Below are positions 25,012 through 33,380 of a stretch of DNA of 37,600 bases, in pieces (position 1 is the stretch's first letter; each line of letters starts with the position of its first letter). This DNA is from Deltaproteobacteria bacterium (GTDB taxonomy: Bacteria; Desulfobacterota; RBG-13-43-22). The stretch is from positions 1-37,600 of the forward strand of contig JACRCK010000019.1 of the NCBI GenBank assembly GCA_016219065.1, read 5' to 3'. A program made the position numbers and the translations under genes. The notes under the pieces are model-generated. The model made no database searches, was not told the DNA's origin, and saw nothing but the letters and a program-made list of their open reading frames with translations.

Positions 25012-25027
25012 AGCAATTTTGTTGCCA
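25012..25027 (-). promoter_or_regulatory. Sigma-54 (-24/-12) promoter of the molybdoenzyme operon
   Basis: On the minus strand the sequence is TGGCAACAAAATTGCT. The consensus TGGCAC-N5-TTGCW is matched except for one base, with exact GG-to-GC spacing. The predicted start of transcription is near 25001, giving a 35-base leader before the ATG at 24966. A sigma-54 activator gene lies just upstream. Confidence 0.85.
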
Positions 25028-25154
25028 TTGGGGGGATACTTAAAAAAAGGGATAACATTTTTTTAACTAATTGATATCAATAATATAATTAATAAACAGG
25101 GGCCGCGGCCGGAAGAGAGGAATAGACTGAAGGATAAAAGGAGGGGATAGAGGG

Positions 25155-25171
25155 TGTCCTGATTTAGGACA
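25155..25171. promoter_or_regulatory. Candidate upstream activator site (palindrome)
   Basis: TGTCCTGATTTAGGACA is a perfect 6+6 palindrome with a 5-base centre, about 140 bases upstream of the sigma-54 promoter, the usual distance for an enhancer-like site. A second pair of half-sites, CAGGAC (25230) and GTCCTG (25249), follows further upstream, and TGTCCTGATTT is repeated at 25248. The Fis-type HTH of the activator at 25269 is the likely reader. The rest of the 300-base gap is AT-rich and without genes. Confidence 0.6.
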
Positions 25172-25268
25172 TTAATCGGGTGTATTTAAAATTATTTTGA
25201 AAATACAACTAATTATAAATGTATTCAAACAGGACTGGCGGGAAGAATGTCCTGATTTTTTTCGCAGG

Positions 25269-27476
25269 CTAATGGGTCGTTGGCCTGGAGATGCCGTAGC
25301 GCTTCATTTTTTGATACAATGTATTTCGGCTGATTCCCAGATTTCCGGCCGCCTCTTTCTTGTTCCACTGGCATTTTTCAAGGGTTTCGAACAATACTTC
25401 CTGCTCCTTTTCGGCCATGGTCGCCAGCCCGGAAGGCTGCCCCCCTTTCCGAGACGGAGGGGCGTTTTTTTTGAGATTAGCGGGCAGGTCCAGCGCCTCG
25501 ATCCGGGTTCCCTTGGCCAGGACGACCGCATGCTCCACGCTGTTTTCCAACTCGCGGACATTTCCGGGCCAGGGGTAAGTGAGCATCAGGCGCAGCGCTT
25601 CGGGACTGAAGTCCTGAACGCTTTTGTTCTGTTCCTCGCTGAAATGGCGCAGAAAGCGCCGGGCCAGCAAGGGAATGTCGTTCGGCCTTTCCCGTAAAGG
25701 AGGCAGGTTCAGCGGGATGACGTTTAGACGGTAATAGAGATCCTCCCGGAATCTTCCGGCCTTGACTTCCTGGAGGAGATCCTTGTTGGTGGCGGCCAGG
25801 AAATGCACGTTGACGGTCAGAGTCTTTTCTCCGCCCAGTCTCTCGAAACTCTGGGTCTGCAGAATCCTCAGGAGTTTGATCTGGGCCGAAGGGGGGATTT
25901 CCCCGATTTCATCCAGAAAAACGGTCCCCCCATTCGCCTTTTCAAAGCGCCCGATCTTTTGCCGCGTCGCGCCGGTGAAGGCCCCTTTCTCATGGCCGAA
26001 TAATTCGCTCTCCAGCAGCGTGGCCGGATAGGCGGAACAGTCTATGACGATAAAGGGTTTATCTCTTCTTTGGCTTAAATGATGGATGGCCCGGGCCACC
26101 ATTTCCTTGCCCGTCCCGCTTTCCCCCTGGATCAGCACGGTGGCATCGGTGGGGGCGATGTCCTCGATCAGCCGGAAGATGGACTGCATCTTCGGGTCTC
26201 GGCCAACGATGCCTTGAAATTCCGGGGCGGCCTCCAGAAGCTTTTCCATGTTGCGGGTTCCCTCCTCCTGCTGCAGGGCCCGGTGGATCACTCCGGAACA
26301 TTGATTCAAGGTCAGTTCCAGGCTTTCCACCTCCTTCAACCCGGCGTCGTATTCTTTCGGCCGTGCAAAGATCAGTAACCCGAAGGTCTGCTCTTCAAAG
26401 CGCAGGGGAATCGCGAGCTGCGGCCCTTCGACATCCATCTCCTTCGGGAGCCTCGGGAATCCCTTCCCGGTCTCGATGGTCTCGCGCACCTCTTTAAGCT
26501 GGGCTGAAAAAGAGGCGACTTTTCCGGGTTCGTCCGTCCATTTCAGTGTGTTCTCGGAGATAACCCAGTAACCCTCTCTGTTATTGGTCAGAAGCAGGAA
26601 AGCCATAGGTGTGGGGGAGGGAAGCATGGCCTGAAACTGCTTGATGAGGTAGACGCCGATTTCCTTGAGGCTGCGCAAAGCCCCGATCTCTCGAATTACA
26701 TTGCAAAAAGTCCGGGTCTGCTGGTTCGAGCGAATCAATTCCTGCGTTTTTTCTTTGAGCATGCGGGTGTAGTCCTCGATACGGGCAACCATCCGGTTGA
26801 AGGAGGAGGCCAGACTTCCTACTTCGTCCGTCCCCTGGATCGTTACCCGCACTCCGGTTTCCCCACGATCGATTCTTTCCATGGCCCGGGTCAAGGTTGA
26901 AAGGGGGCCGGTAATCCGCCGGATAAAAAAGAGGGTCCCGATCACTGCCAGGAAAAGGATCCCAGCGGTCAGCAGCCCCATTTCCAGCCAGAGACGGCGC
27001 ACCTTGTCCTGGTAAGGTTTTTCCACCAGGCCCAGGCGGAGGACTCCGGCCTTGCCCTCGAACACCGGCCAGGCGATGTCCAGGTAGGGGATCCCGTCGG
27101 TGGAGACGATCTTTTGCAGGCGTTGTCGCCCGTCCGGAGCCAGGCGGTTGGCCTTTACCAGATTGGTGGGCAGGCCGCCTCGAAAGGAGTGGGCCAGAAT
27201 TTCGTTCCCGCGTTGAACGAAAAGATACCCGATCCCGTTGTGACTGCCCATCTGATGCTCGATCATTTTCTGAAGTCCCGCCAGATCATTGATCAGGACC
27301 TTGTCCGCCGTCTCCAGGGCGATGGCCAGGGCAATACTTTCCCCCTGGGCCATCATCGTTTCCAGCAGACTGGACCGGTGCCGTTCGCCGACCAGTAGGG
27401 AAATCAGCAGTCCGCTGCCAACAACGAGGGAGGAGACGGCTATAATCAGCCGACCTTTAAGGCTTCTTAGAAGCAT
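25269..27476 (-). CDS. Membrane-bound sigma-54-dependent activator (HAMP-GAF-AAA+-Fis)
   Basis: A 735-residue one-component regulator. Order of domains: TM helix 9-29; periplasmic domain about 30-165; TM helix about 165-185; HAMP about 186-240; GAF-like about 260-400; AAA+ from about 420 with Walker A GESGTGKE (451-458), the sigma-54 contact motif GAFTGA (498-503) and Walker [12 protein letters not shown] (516-526); C-terminal Fis HTH ending [17 protein letters not shown]. There is no receiver or kinase domain, so signal and output are in one membrane protein. It overlaps the PhnD-like lipoprotein gene by 20 bases, and the two are likely a sensor pair. The next operon downstream has a strong sigma-54 promoter, its probable target. 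Confidence 0.92.
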   Translation of the reverse strand: MLLRSLKGRLIIAVSSLVVGSGLLISLLVGERHRSSLLETMMAQGESIALAIALETADKVLINDLAGLQKMIEHQMGSHNGIGYLFVQRGNEILAHSFRGGLPTNLVKANRLAPDGRQRLQKIVSTDGIPYLDIAWPVFEGKAGVLRLGLVEKPYQDKVRRLWLEMGLLTAGILFLAVIGTLFFIRRITGPLSTLTRAMERIDRGETGVRVTIQGTDEVGSLASSFNRMVARIEDYTRMLKEKTQELIRSNQQTRTFCNVIREIGALRSLKEIGVYLIKQFQAMLPSPTPMAFLLLTNNREGYWVISENTLKWTDEPGKVASFSAQLKEVRETIETGKGFPRLPKEMDVEGPQLAIPLRFEEQTFGLLIFARPKEYDAGLKEVESLELTLNQCSGVIHRALQQEEGTRNMEKLLEAAPEFQGIVGRDPKMQSIFRLIEDIAPTDATVLIQGESGTGKEMVARAIHHLSQRRDKPFIVIDCSAYPATLLESELFGHEKGAFTGATRQKIGRFEKANGGTVFLDEIGEIPPSAQIKLLRILQTQSFERLGGEKTLTVNVHFLAATNKDLLQEVKAGRFREDLYYRLNVIPLNLPPLRERPNDIPLLARRFLRHFSEEQNKSVQDFSPEALRLMLTYPWPGNVRELENSVEHAVVLAKGTRIEALDLPANLKKNAPPSRKGGQPSGLATMAEKEQEVLFETLEKCQWNKKEAAGNLGISRNTLYQKMKRYGISRPTTH

Positions 27477-28416
27477 GGGGGTTCTCCTTCAACAACAACG
27501 TTCTCTTCCGGATTTCCTCGGTGTTTTCGAACCAGTCGGCCGGCGGAGTGATGAAACGGTCGATCATCAGCCCCTGGAGGATCTGCCGGCCTTCGTTCTC
27601 GAGATGGACGGCGAGCAGGATTTGACGGACCTGATCACTTTTTTCCGGGGGAAATTTTCGGGAAGCCACGATTGGTGGAATGGCAAAGGGTTCCGATTTC
27701 CGAATTATTCGGGTGGCTCGGGTAAGCTCCGGACGGGTGCTCTGAAAATACTCCCAAACCAGGCTGTCCACGGCCGCCCCATCCACGAGCCCCCGGCCGA
27801 CGGCCAGAATGGAGTTGTCGTGGCTGTAGGTGTAAATGATCCTGGAAAAAAAAGTTTCCGGCTTTTCGCCTTTTTGATGGAGCCAAAAACTGGGCGCCAG
27901 TCGACCGGTGTTGGATTCCGGATCCGTGAAGGCAAAAACCCGGCCTCTTAGGTCTTCCAGCCGCTGATAGGGCTTATTGGCATTTATGATGAGGTAGGAG
28001 CGATAGAAATGGTCGTTCTGAACCTGAGGAACGGCCAATACCTGGAAACCATATTTTTCTTTTTTGCCCGCGTAAGGGCCGGAGCAGATAAAGGCTATGT
28101 CTATCTCTCCCCGGTCCAGAAGCTGGTTAATTTCATGATAGGTTTTACGCTGGATCAATTCTACCGGCCTGCCGACCTTCCGCCCGATATATGCAAACAG
28201 CTCCCGGTAATGGACAAAGGTTTCCTTCGGGGAAACCATGGCCCCAATCGCCACTTTTCGTGAAGGGGGCGAGGCCTTGGGGGAGGGCGGGTTTTCCCGG
28301 GAACCGATATCCTGGAAATCAACCACGACGGGGGCGGAATCTTTGGCGCAGCTCCACCAGAGCAGGGGAATGATCAGGAAAGGCAAACAAGCCCTCCAGC
28401 GGGCCGCAATTCGCAT
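27457..28416 (-). CDS. PhnD-like periplasmic substrate-binding lipoprotein
   Basis: I use the ATG at 28416 with AGAGGAAAC upstream, giving 319 residues. The lipobox is LLWWSCAKD. The mature part has the PhnD/AioX fold pattern: VAIGAMVSPKETFVHYRELFAYIGRKVGRPVE (split here as two conserved segments), then IDIAFICSGPYAG, DLRGRVFAFTDPESNTGRLAPSF and DGAAVDSLVWEY. Family members bind phosphonate, phosphite, arsenite or similar oxyanions. No ABC permease or ATPase gene is adjacent. Instead it overlaps the gene of a membrane sigma-54 activator, so a sensory role as in AioX/AioS or the PhnD-like part of TtrS is more likely than transport. The ligand is not known. Confidence 0.85.
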   Translation of the reverse strand: MRIAARWRACLPFLIIPLLWWSCAKDSAPVVVDFQDIGSRENPPSPKASPPSRKVAIGAMVSPKETFVHYRELFAYIGRKVGRPVELIQRKTYHEINQLLDRGEIDIAFICSGPYAGKKEKYGFQVLAVPQVQNDHFYRSYLIINANKPYQRLEDLRGRVFAFTDPESNTGRLAPSFWLHQKGEKPETFFSRIIYTYSHDNSILAVGRGLVDGAAVDSLVWEYFQSTRPELTRATRIIRKSEPFAIPPIVASRKFPPEKSDQVRQILLAVHLENEGRQILQGLMIDRFITPPADWFENTEEIRKRTLLLKENPHASKKP

Positions 28417-28450
28417 GTTTCCTCTCTCCCTCATCGGCCGTTGGGCCGGG

Positions 28451-29395
28451 TCAGTTTTTTAAGTACACCAGGTCTGGACGATCCAGCATGACCCGGGTGC
28501 CTGGAGGAACACTTTCCGTCAACCAGACATTGCCCCCGATGACGCTCCCGGCGCCGATGACGGTTTCGCCGCCCAGGATGGTGGCATTGGCGTAGATGAT
28601 GACATCATCCTCGATGGTCGGATGGCGTTTTTTATTTCGAAACAGGTCCCCGGCTTTCGGCGGCAGGGAGAGGGCGCCCAGAGTCACTCCCTGGTACAGG
28701 CGCACCCGGTTGCCGATGGTCGTGGTTTCCCCGATTACCACCCCGGTCCCGTGGTCGATGAAAAAGGCTTCGCCGATCTCGGCTCCCGGGTGGATGTCGA
28801 TCCCGGTTCGGCTGTGGGCGTATTCGGTCATCATCCTCGGCAGCAGGGGGATGCCCAACAAGTGCAGCGCGTGGGCGATCCGATAAACGGTGACAGCGAA
28901 AAAACCGGGATAACTGACAATGATTTCGGTGCAGCTTTTGGCCGCCGGGTCACCCTCGTAGGCGGCTTGAATATCTTGGAGTAATTGGGTCTTGACTGTA
29001 GGTAGGCGTTTAAAAAACGCCCTGGTTTTTTCATGACCGGCCTCCCGGTCAGTACGGCTGGAGTTGCCGGCGGACCTTCCCTCGGGGGGAAACATTAAAT
29101 TAATTTGTCCGTTTAAAATATTGTAAAAAGCCTGCAGATGCAGTTCAAGCTTTTTTTGCAACCGATCCGGGGGGGACGCCCCTTCTTCCAGGTAACCGGG
29201 AAAGAGGATTTTCCGGGCCCGGTCCACCAGGAGGATAACGGCTTCGGGATCCGGGGAAGCAGGGAGAAGTCCGGCCCCGGAAGCCGTCCGGAGGTGGAAC
29301 GGTTGGAGCAAATCCCCGGCCAGGGATTGCCAGTCTTTTTCCAAATCGTCCGCGGCCCTGGAAATATTCCGGAGTGGCTGGGTCCCGGAGTTCAT
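28451..29395 (-). CDS. Serine O-acetyltransferase, EpsC/CysE type
   Basis: A 314-residue enzyme that makes O-acetylserine from serine and acetyl-CoA for cysteine synthesis. The N-terminal half is helical. The C-terminal half is a left-handed beta helix with hexapeptide repeats: SRTGIDIHPGAEIGEAFFIDHG, with the catalytic His of the DHGTG segment, then VVIGETTTIGNRVRLYQGVTLG and the closing ATILGGETVIGAGSVIGGN. The long N-terminal part (about 180 residues) points to the EpsC subgroup rather than enterobacterial CysE. The ATG overlaps the metW stop (ATGA), so the two are translationally coupled. It is the last enzyme gene of the sulfur amino acid operon. Confidence 0.9.
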   Translation of the reverse strand: MNSGTQPLRNISRAADDLEKDWQSLAGDLLQPFHLRTASGAGLLPASPDPEAVILLVDRARKILFPGYLEEGASPPDRLQKKLELHLQAFYNILNGQINLMFPPEGRSAGNSSRTDREAGHEKTRAFFKRLPTVKTQLLQDIQAAYEGDPAAKSCTEIIVSYPGFFAVTVYRIAHALHLLGIPLLPRMMTEYAHSRTGIDIHPGAEIGEAFFIDHGTGVVIGETTTIGNRVRLYQGVTLGALSLPPKAGDLFRNKKRHPTIEDDVIIYANATILGGETVIGAGSVIGGNVWLTESVPPGTRVMLDRPDLVYLKN

Positions 29396-30039
29396 GGCCG
29401 CTCCGAGCGATTCAGGGATTTGATTTGGAAAATGCCATAGGTGGCTCGCAGGTTGGGAAGCAGGGTGACCAGCTTCCCGGCTTGGTCCTGATTCCGGGTG
29501 TTGACGGCGGCGGACCGGATGACTTCGAAGCCGACCTCGAAGGCAAAGCGTTCAAAATCCTTGAGGGTGATCACGCGAATATTCGGGGTGTCATACCACT
29601 GATAAGGAAGTTGCCGGGTCACGGGGGCATACCCCCCGACCAGCAGTTGGAGACGGACCTGCCAGTGGCTGAAATTAGGAAAGCTGATAATACCGGTTTT
29701 CCCGATGCGCAGCATGGACCGCAGCAGTTGGTCCGGATCAAAGACTTGTTGCAGGGTCCGGCTCAGGACGACGCAGTCAAAGTGCTGCTCCGGGAAATCC
29801 AGGATCTCCCGGTTGATGTCTCCCTGGAGGACAGACAATCCCCGGGCGATGCCGCGGGCCACTTGATCCTCGTCTTTTTCGATTCCTGTTCCGTCCACCT
29901 GCTTATGCTTTTTCAGATAACGCAGGAGGTCCCCCTCCCCGCAGCCCAGATCGAGGACCCGGGCGCCCGGCTCGATCCAGGAACCGATTAGTTGGAGGTC
30001 GAAGCGAATCCCGTTGTTTTCAAAGTTCACGATAGACAC
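29392..30039 (-). CDS. metW: MetW-like methyltransferase-fold protein
   Basis: A 215-residue protein with the SAM-binding motif VLDLGCGEGDLLRYL (residues about 29-43), GIEKDEDQV and VVLSRTLQQV. The region PNFSHWQVRLQLL with PYQWYDTPNIR is characteristic of MetW. MetW works with MetX in O-acylhomoserine formation in methionine synthesis. Its exact reaction is unsettled. The start overlaps the end of metX by 20 bases and its stop overlaps the serine acetyltransferase start, which is the usual metXW order. Confidence 0.93.
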   Translation of the reverse strand: MSIVNFENNGIRFDLQLIGSWIEPGARVLDLGCGEGDLLRYLKKHKQVDGTGIEKDEDQVARGIARGLSVLQGDINREILDFPEQHFDCVVLSRTLQQVFDPDQLLRSMLRIGKTGIISFPNFSHWQVRLQLLVGGYAPVTRQLPYQWYDTPNIRVITLKDFERFAFEVGFEVIRSAAVNTRNQDQAGKLVTLLPNLRATYGIFQIKSLNRSERP

Positions 30040-31186
30040 GGTCCAGGAACCCCTGCAACAGGGCGGTCAGCCGTTCGCTGGGAAGCAGAAAGGCGTCGTG
30101 ACCCCATTCGGCTTCGATTTCCAGAAAACTGACGTCGCGCCCGTTTTTTTTTAAGGCGCTGACGATCTCTTTGGACTGGTAGGTAGGGTACAGCCAGTCC
30201 GAAGTAAAAGAGACCACCAGGAACTTGGCCCGGGTTTTAGAAAAAGCCTCTACCGAAGAGCCGTTTCCGTGCTGCAGGCCCAGGTCGAAATAATCGGCGG
30301 CCTTGGTGATATACAGGAAGGAATTGGCATCGAACCGTTCCACGAATTTGGCCCCCTGATAGCGCAGGTAGCTGGCCACCTGGAAATCGGCGTCGAAATT
30401 ATAGGAAAAATCATGACGCTCCTGCAGCCGGCGGCCGAACTTCAAGCGCAGGGCTTCGTCGGACAGATAGGTGATATGGCCGATCATGCGGGCTACGGAC
30501 AACCCCAGGGAGGGCTTGGCCTCCGAATAGTAGTCGCCCCCGTTCCAGTGGGGGTCGGCCATGATGGCCTGGCGGGCCACTTCATTGAAGGCGATGGCCA
30601 GGGCCGAATGTTTCGTAGCCGTAGCCAGAGGGACCGCCGCGGTCACCATTTCCGGATAGCGCACCGCCCATTCCAGGACCTGCATGCCCCCGATGGAACC
30701 GCCGATGACCGCGAGCAGCCGCCCGATGCCGAGGTGATCCAGCAACTTTTTTTGGGCCTGAACCATATCCCCGATGGTAACCAGCGGGAATTCCAGACCG
30801 TAGGGCTTTCCGGTTTTAGGATTCGGGGAAGAGGGTCCGGTAGATCCCATACAACTGCCCAGGATATTGGAGCAGATGACGAAATATTTGTCGGTGTCGA
30901 TGCCCTTGCCGGGGCCGACCATAATATCCCACCAGCCCGGTTTGGGGTCCTGGGGGGAGTAATAGCCGGCCCCGTGGGAATCCCCGGAAAGGGCATGCAG
31001 AATCAGTATGGCATTCCGGTTCTCCGGATCGGGGCGGCCATAGGTTTCGTAAGCCAGGGTGACCGGCCCCAGCCCGGCGCCGGACTCCAGGGTAAGCTCC
31101 CCGGGGGGGGCGGCAAAGGTAAAGAACTTTTTCTCCACCAGCCCCACCGAGATCCCCTGCCGGTCATGTTCGCTGTACTCGCTCAT
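30020..31186 (-). CDS. metX: Homoserine O-acyltransferase
   Basis: A 388-residue alpha/beta hydrolase enzyme that activates homoserine, usually with acetyl-CoA. Visible motifs: LAYETYG, ILILHALSGDSH, SNILGSCMGSTGP, the nucleophile elbow GGSIGGMQVLEWA and the C-terminal EWGHDAFLLP with the catalytic His. Acetyl- and succinyl-transfer cannot be told apart with certainty by eye. The ATG overlaps the metY stop and the gene overlaps metW by 20 bases, forming a tight metY-metX-metW group. Its product would feed direct sulfhydrylation by MetY. Confidence 0.94.
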   Translation of the reverse strand: MSEYSEHDRQGISVGLVEKKFFTFAAPPGELTLESGAGLGPVTLAYETYGRPDPENRNAILILHALSGDSHGAGYYSPQDPKPGWWDIMVGPGKGIDTDKYFVICSNILGSCMGSTGPSSPNPKTGKPYGLEFPLVTIGDMVQAQKKLLDHLGIGRLLAVIGGSIGGMQVLEWAVRYPEMVTAAVPLATATKHSALAIAFNEVARQAIMADPHWNGGDYYSEAKPSLGLSVARMIGHITYLSDEALRLKFGRRLQERHDFSYNFDADFQVASYLRYQGAKFVERFDANSFLYITKAADYFDLGLQHGNGSSVEAFSKTRAKFLVVSFTSDWLYPTYQSKEIVSALKKNGRDVSFLEIEAEWGHDAFLLPSERLTALLQGFLDRVYREL

Positions 31187-32445
31187 CCGAGTCCGTTCAA
31201 GGCCTGGTCCAGGTCGGCGCAGATATCTTCCGCGGCCTCGATGCCGGCGGAGAGGCGGATCATCTCCGGAAAAATTCCGAGCTCCCGCCGGGTGTCATCG
31301 TCAAAGGAGACATACTGGGAAGACCAGGGGTGGATGACCAGCGTCTTGCAGTCCCCCAGATTGGCTAGATGGTAAATCAGCCGCAGGCGGGAAATAAAGG
31401 CAAAGCAGGCCGCCTGGTCCTTAAGCCCGAAAGTGATCAGGCCGCCGTAGCCCTTTCCCTCGAAATAGCGCAGGGCGGCGGGGTGGGATTGATGGTTATC
31501 GAAACCGGGATAGTTGACCCAGGCCACTTCGGGCCGCTCTTTTAAAAACCGGGCCAGGAGGGAGGCATTGGCCAGGCTCCGCTCCATCCGCAGGGCCAGG
31601 GTGTCCAGACCGATCATGGTCAGGAAGGAATGAAAAGGGGCGGCGGTGGTGCCGAAATTGATATGCTGCTCCCGCCAGACCTTGTCCAGGAAGGCCAGGG
31701 GGCCCTTCCGGTCGATAAAGGGCTTGAAATCCGGAAAGCGGTCCGCGGGCCAGGGGAAAGTCCCTCCGTCGATGACGACGCCCCCTACGGCGGAGCCGTG
31801 GCCGTTCAGGTATTTGGTGGTGGAATGGAGAACCACATCGGCGCCCCATTCCAGCGGACGGCACAGAAAAGGAGTGGCCAGGGTATTGTCCACGACCAGG
31901 GGCAGGTTGTGCGCGTGGGCCAGTTCCGCCGCCGCGGCCAGGTCCGGTATGTCCAGCTTGGGATTGCCGATCGTTTCCAGGTAAATGAACCGGGTCCGGT
32001 TATTGATGGCCCCGGCGACGGCTTTCAGGTCCGTCGGCTCCACCAGCCGGGCTTTCAGTCCGTATTTGGCAAAGACCTTGGTAAACAGCAGGTAGGTGGA
32101 CATGAAAAGGGAATTGCCGCTGATAAACTCGTCCCCCGCGCGGAGCAGGGCCAGACAGGCATTGGTCACCGCTGCCATGCCGGAGGACATGACCACCGCA
32201 CCCCGGCCCCCTTCCAGGAGGGCCAGCTTGTTCTCGAGAGTCCTGTTGGTGGGATTGGTCAGCCGCTGATAGATATGGTCGGTTGTCTCTCCGGCAAAGG
32301 TCCGGCTGAGGCTTTCGGCCGTGGGGTGGAGATGGGAGGCCGTCTGGAAAATGGGGGGCAGCGTAGCCCCTTCCCAGGATAAAGGTTCCTGACCGGAATG
32401 AATGACCAGGGTGTCGAAACGATGGGATTGCGGTGGCTTAGGCAT
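31183..32445 (-). CDS. metY: O-acetylhomoserine sulfhydrylase-like PLP enzyme
   Basis: A 420-residue Cys/Met metabolism PLP enzyme. Motifs are [33 protein letters not shown] and the PLP lysine in [12 protein letters not shown]. The length of over 400 residues and the direct link to metX fit MetY, which makes homocysteine from O-acetylhomoserine and sulfide, rather than cystathionine gamma-synthase. I start at the ATG at 32445, behind GGGGAGGGG. The earlier in-frame ATG at 32481 lies inside an operator palindrome. The promoter region carries two palindromes shared with the regulator gene at 33138, so this operon is probably under that regulator. Confidence 0.92.
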   Translation of the reverse strand: MPKPPQSHRFDTLVIHSGQEPLSWEGATLPPIFQTASHLHPTAESLSRTFAGETTDHIYQRLTNPTNRTLENKLALLEGGRGAVVMSSGMAAVTNACLALLRAGDEFISGNSLFMSTYLLFTKVFAKYGLKARLVEPTDLKAVAGAINNRTRFIYLETIGNPKLDIPDLAAAAELAHAHNLPLVVDNTLATPFLCRPLEWGADVVLHSTTKYLNGHGSAVGGVVIDGGTFPWPADRFPDFKPFIDRKGPLAFLDKVWREQHINFGTTAAPFHSFLTMIGLDTLALRMERSLANASLLARFLKERPEVAWVNYPGFDNHQSHPAALRYFEGKGYGGLITFGLKDQAACFAFISRLRLIYHLANLGDCKTLVIHPWSSQYVSFDDDTRRELGIFPEMIRLSAGIEAAEDICADLDQALNGLG

Positions 32446-32474
32446 ATTTTCCCCTCCCCGTCGGGCGCTTTTGT

Positions 32475-32524
32475 GTGCCACATAGTGGCACTACCTTTTT
32501 ATAAAGGTGCCACACAGTGGCACC
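32475..32524. promoter_or_regulatory. Paired palindromic operators upstream of metY
   Basis: Two palindromes: GTGCCACATAGTGGCAC (32475-32491) and GGTGCCACACAGTGGCACC (32506-32524). Their centres are 32 bases apart, about three helical turns. The AT-rich spacer may hold the -10 region. The same arrangement is found before the regulator gene at 33154-33203. Confidence 0.82.
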
Positions 32525-32587
32525 ACTGTCAAGGGGAAAAAATTGGATCCGCTTAAAGATTTTTAAAAAGCTTTTTTCGAGGCAGGG

Positions 32588-32731
32588 AAGCGCCGCCTCC
32601 GAACCGAAGTTCGTCCAGCTCGGAGACGGCTTTTGGAGGAGGAAGAGGGGATTTTATTGTCCCGGGCCGAAGAGACCCGAAACGGAGGGAAAGTTGGTTA
32701 GAACTTCAACCCGAACCCCGGTCGTGGAACG
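32588..32731 (-). pseudogene. Relic of a porin C-terminus and its 3' region
   Basis: On the minus strand this starts with about ten codons ending in FGLKF and a TAA stop (32698-32700), then a 3' region with two hairpins. It aligns without large gaps to 11231-11367, the end of the porin gene and its 3' hairpins; by eye about four of five bases match. The rest of the porin gene is missing; the regulator gene begins to end at 32749. So a second copy of the porin, or of the end of the operon, once stood here. Confidence 0.7.
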
Positions 32732-32748
32732 GATCGGGAGTTGGATGC

Positions 32749-33138
32749 TCATTCCCCGTTGGGCGGCATCTCCGATTGAAACATTCCGCACTTCCGGCAG
32801 ATTTTGATTTTTTCTCCCCAGTTGGCATGGGTTTCACCCTCACAGATGGTTCCGTTGATGAACCAGCAGAAATGACCGGCCTTTAGTTTCCAGGCCGGGC
32901 ATTGGTCCCGCCTTGCGGAAGGACATTTCTTGACGTTCCAGCAGAAGCGGGCGGTTTTCCCGGAGGTGTGTTGCATGGAGGTCAGCAGCATCAACTGCCG
33001 CTCGATATTCTGGGGGATGGTTCGCCAGCCCTGTTCGTAGCTCCGGACGGTCTTTAAAGAAGTCACCAGCAATTGGGCCACCTGCTTCTGCGTGAAGCCC
33101 AATTGTTTGCGCATATTGATGAATTCGGTGCTTTCCAT
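32749..33138 (-). CDS. Helix-turn-helix regulator with Cys-rich C-terminus
   Basis: A 129-residue protein from the ATG at 33138 (AGGGA upstream). Residues 1-60 form a Cro/XRE-type HTH: FTQKQVAQLLVTSLKTVRSYEQGWR. The C-terminal half has seven Cys (66, 72, 80, 91, 99, 114, 117) in the pattern CW..KKCP...QCPAW...CW...TIC....CRKC, known from many deltaproteobacterial HTH proteins of unassigned function. The Cys set could bind zinc or an iron-sulfur cluster. Its own promoter carries the same paired palindromes as metY, which points to autoregulation and control of sulfur amino acid synthesis. The inducing signal is unknown. Confidence 0.82.
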   Translation of the reverse strand: MESTEFINMRKQLGFTQKQVAQLLVTSLKTVRSYEQGWRTIPQNIERQLMLLTSMQHTSGKTARFCWNVKKCPSARRDQCPAWKLKAGHFCWFINGTICEGETHANWGEKIKICRKCGMFQSEMPPNGE

Positions 33139-33153
33139 TATCCCTGATCCTAT

Positions 33154-33203
33154 ATACCACATCGTAGCACTATTTTGATGTAAAGGTGCCACATGGTGGC
33201 ACC
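33154..33203. promoter_or_regulatory. Paired palindromic operators upstream of the regulator gene
   Basis: An imperfect site ATACCACATCGTAGCAC (33154-33170) and a perfect site GGTGCCACATGGTGGCACC (33185-33203) have centres 32 bases apart, the same as before metY. The weaker site lies closer to the regulator gene, which may set a lower affinity for autoregulation. Confidence 0.8.
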
Positions 33204-33314
33204 CATGTCAAGAGAAAAAATCAGAATAAGTTTTAGAAAAAAAGGGGGAAAGAGAAACACGAAAATTGAGGATTAGCGAAGCCTGAAAAACTTTAAGGGT
33301 AAGGCCCAAGGTTA

Positions 33315-33347
33315 AGACCGACTCGGTCTGGCAGACCGAGTCGGTCT
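33315..33347. repeat. Two tandem 15-bp palindromes forming a perfect long hairpin
   Basis: AGACCGACTCGGTCT (33315-33329) and AGACCGAGTCGGTCT (33333-33347) are each palindromic around one central base and are also exact reverse complements of each other, with a GGC spacer. The block lies 34 bases after the stop of the second pentaheme cytochrome. It could end that transcript, but no T-run follows. It could also be a tandem protein-binding site. Confidence 0.7.
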
Positions 33348-33380
33348 GAGCCCGGGTGAGCTTGGCAAGCTATTTTCGTA

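Noticed and set aside
32446-32481. Upstream ATG at 32481 as the metY start
   Set aside because: It lies inside an operator palindrome. The ATG at 32445 has a strong ribosome-binding site.
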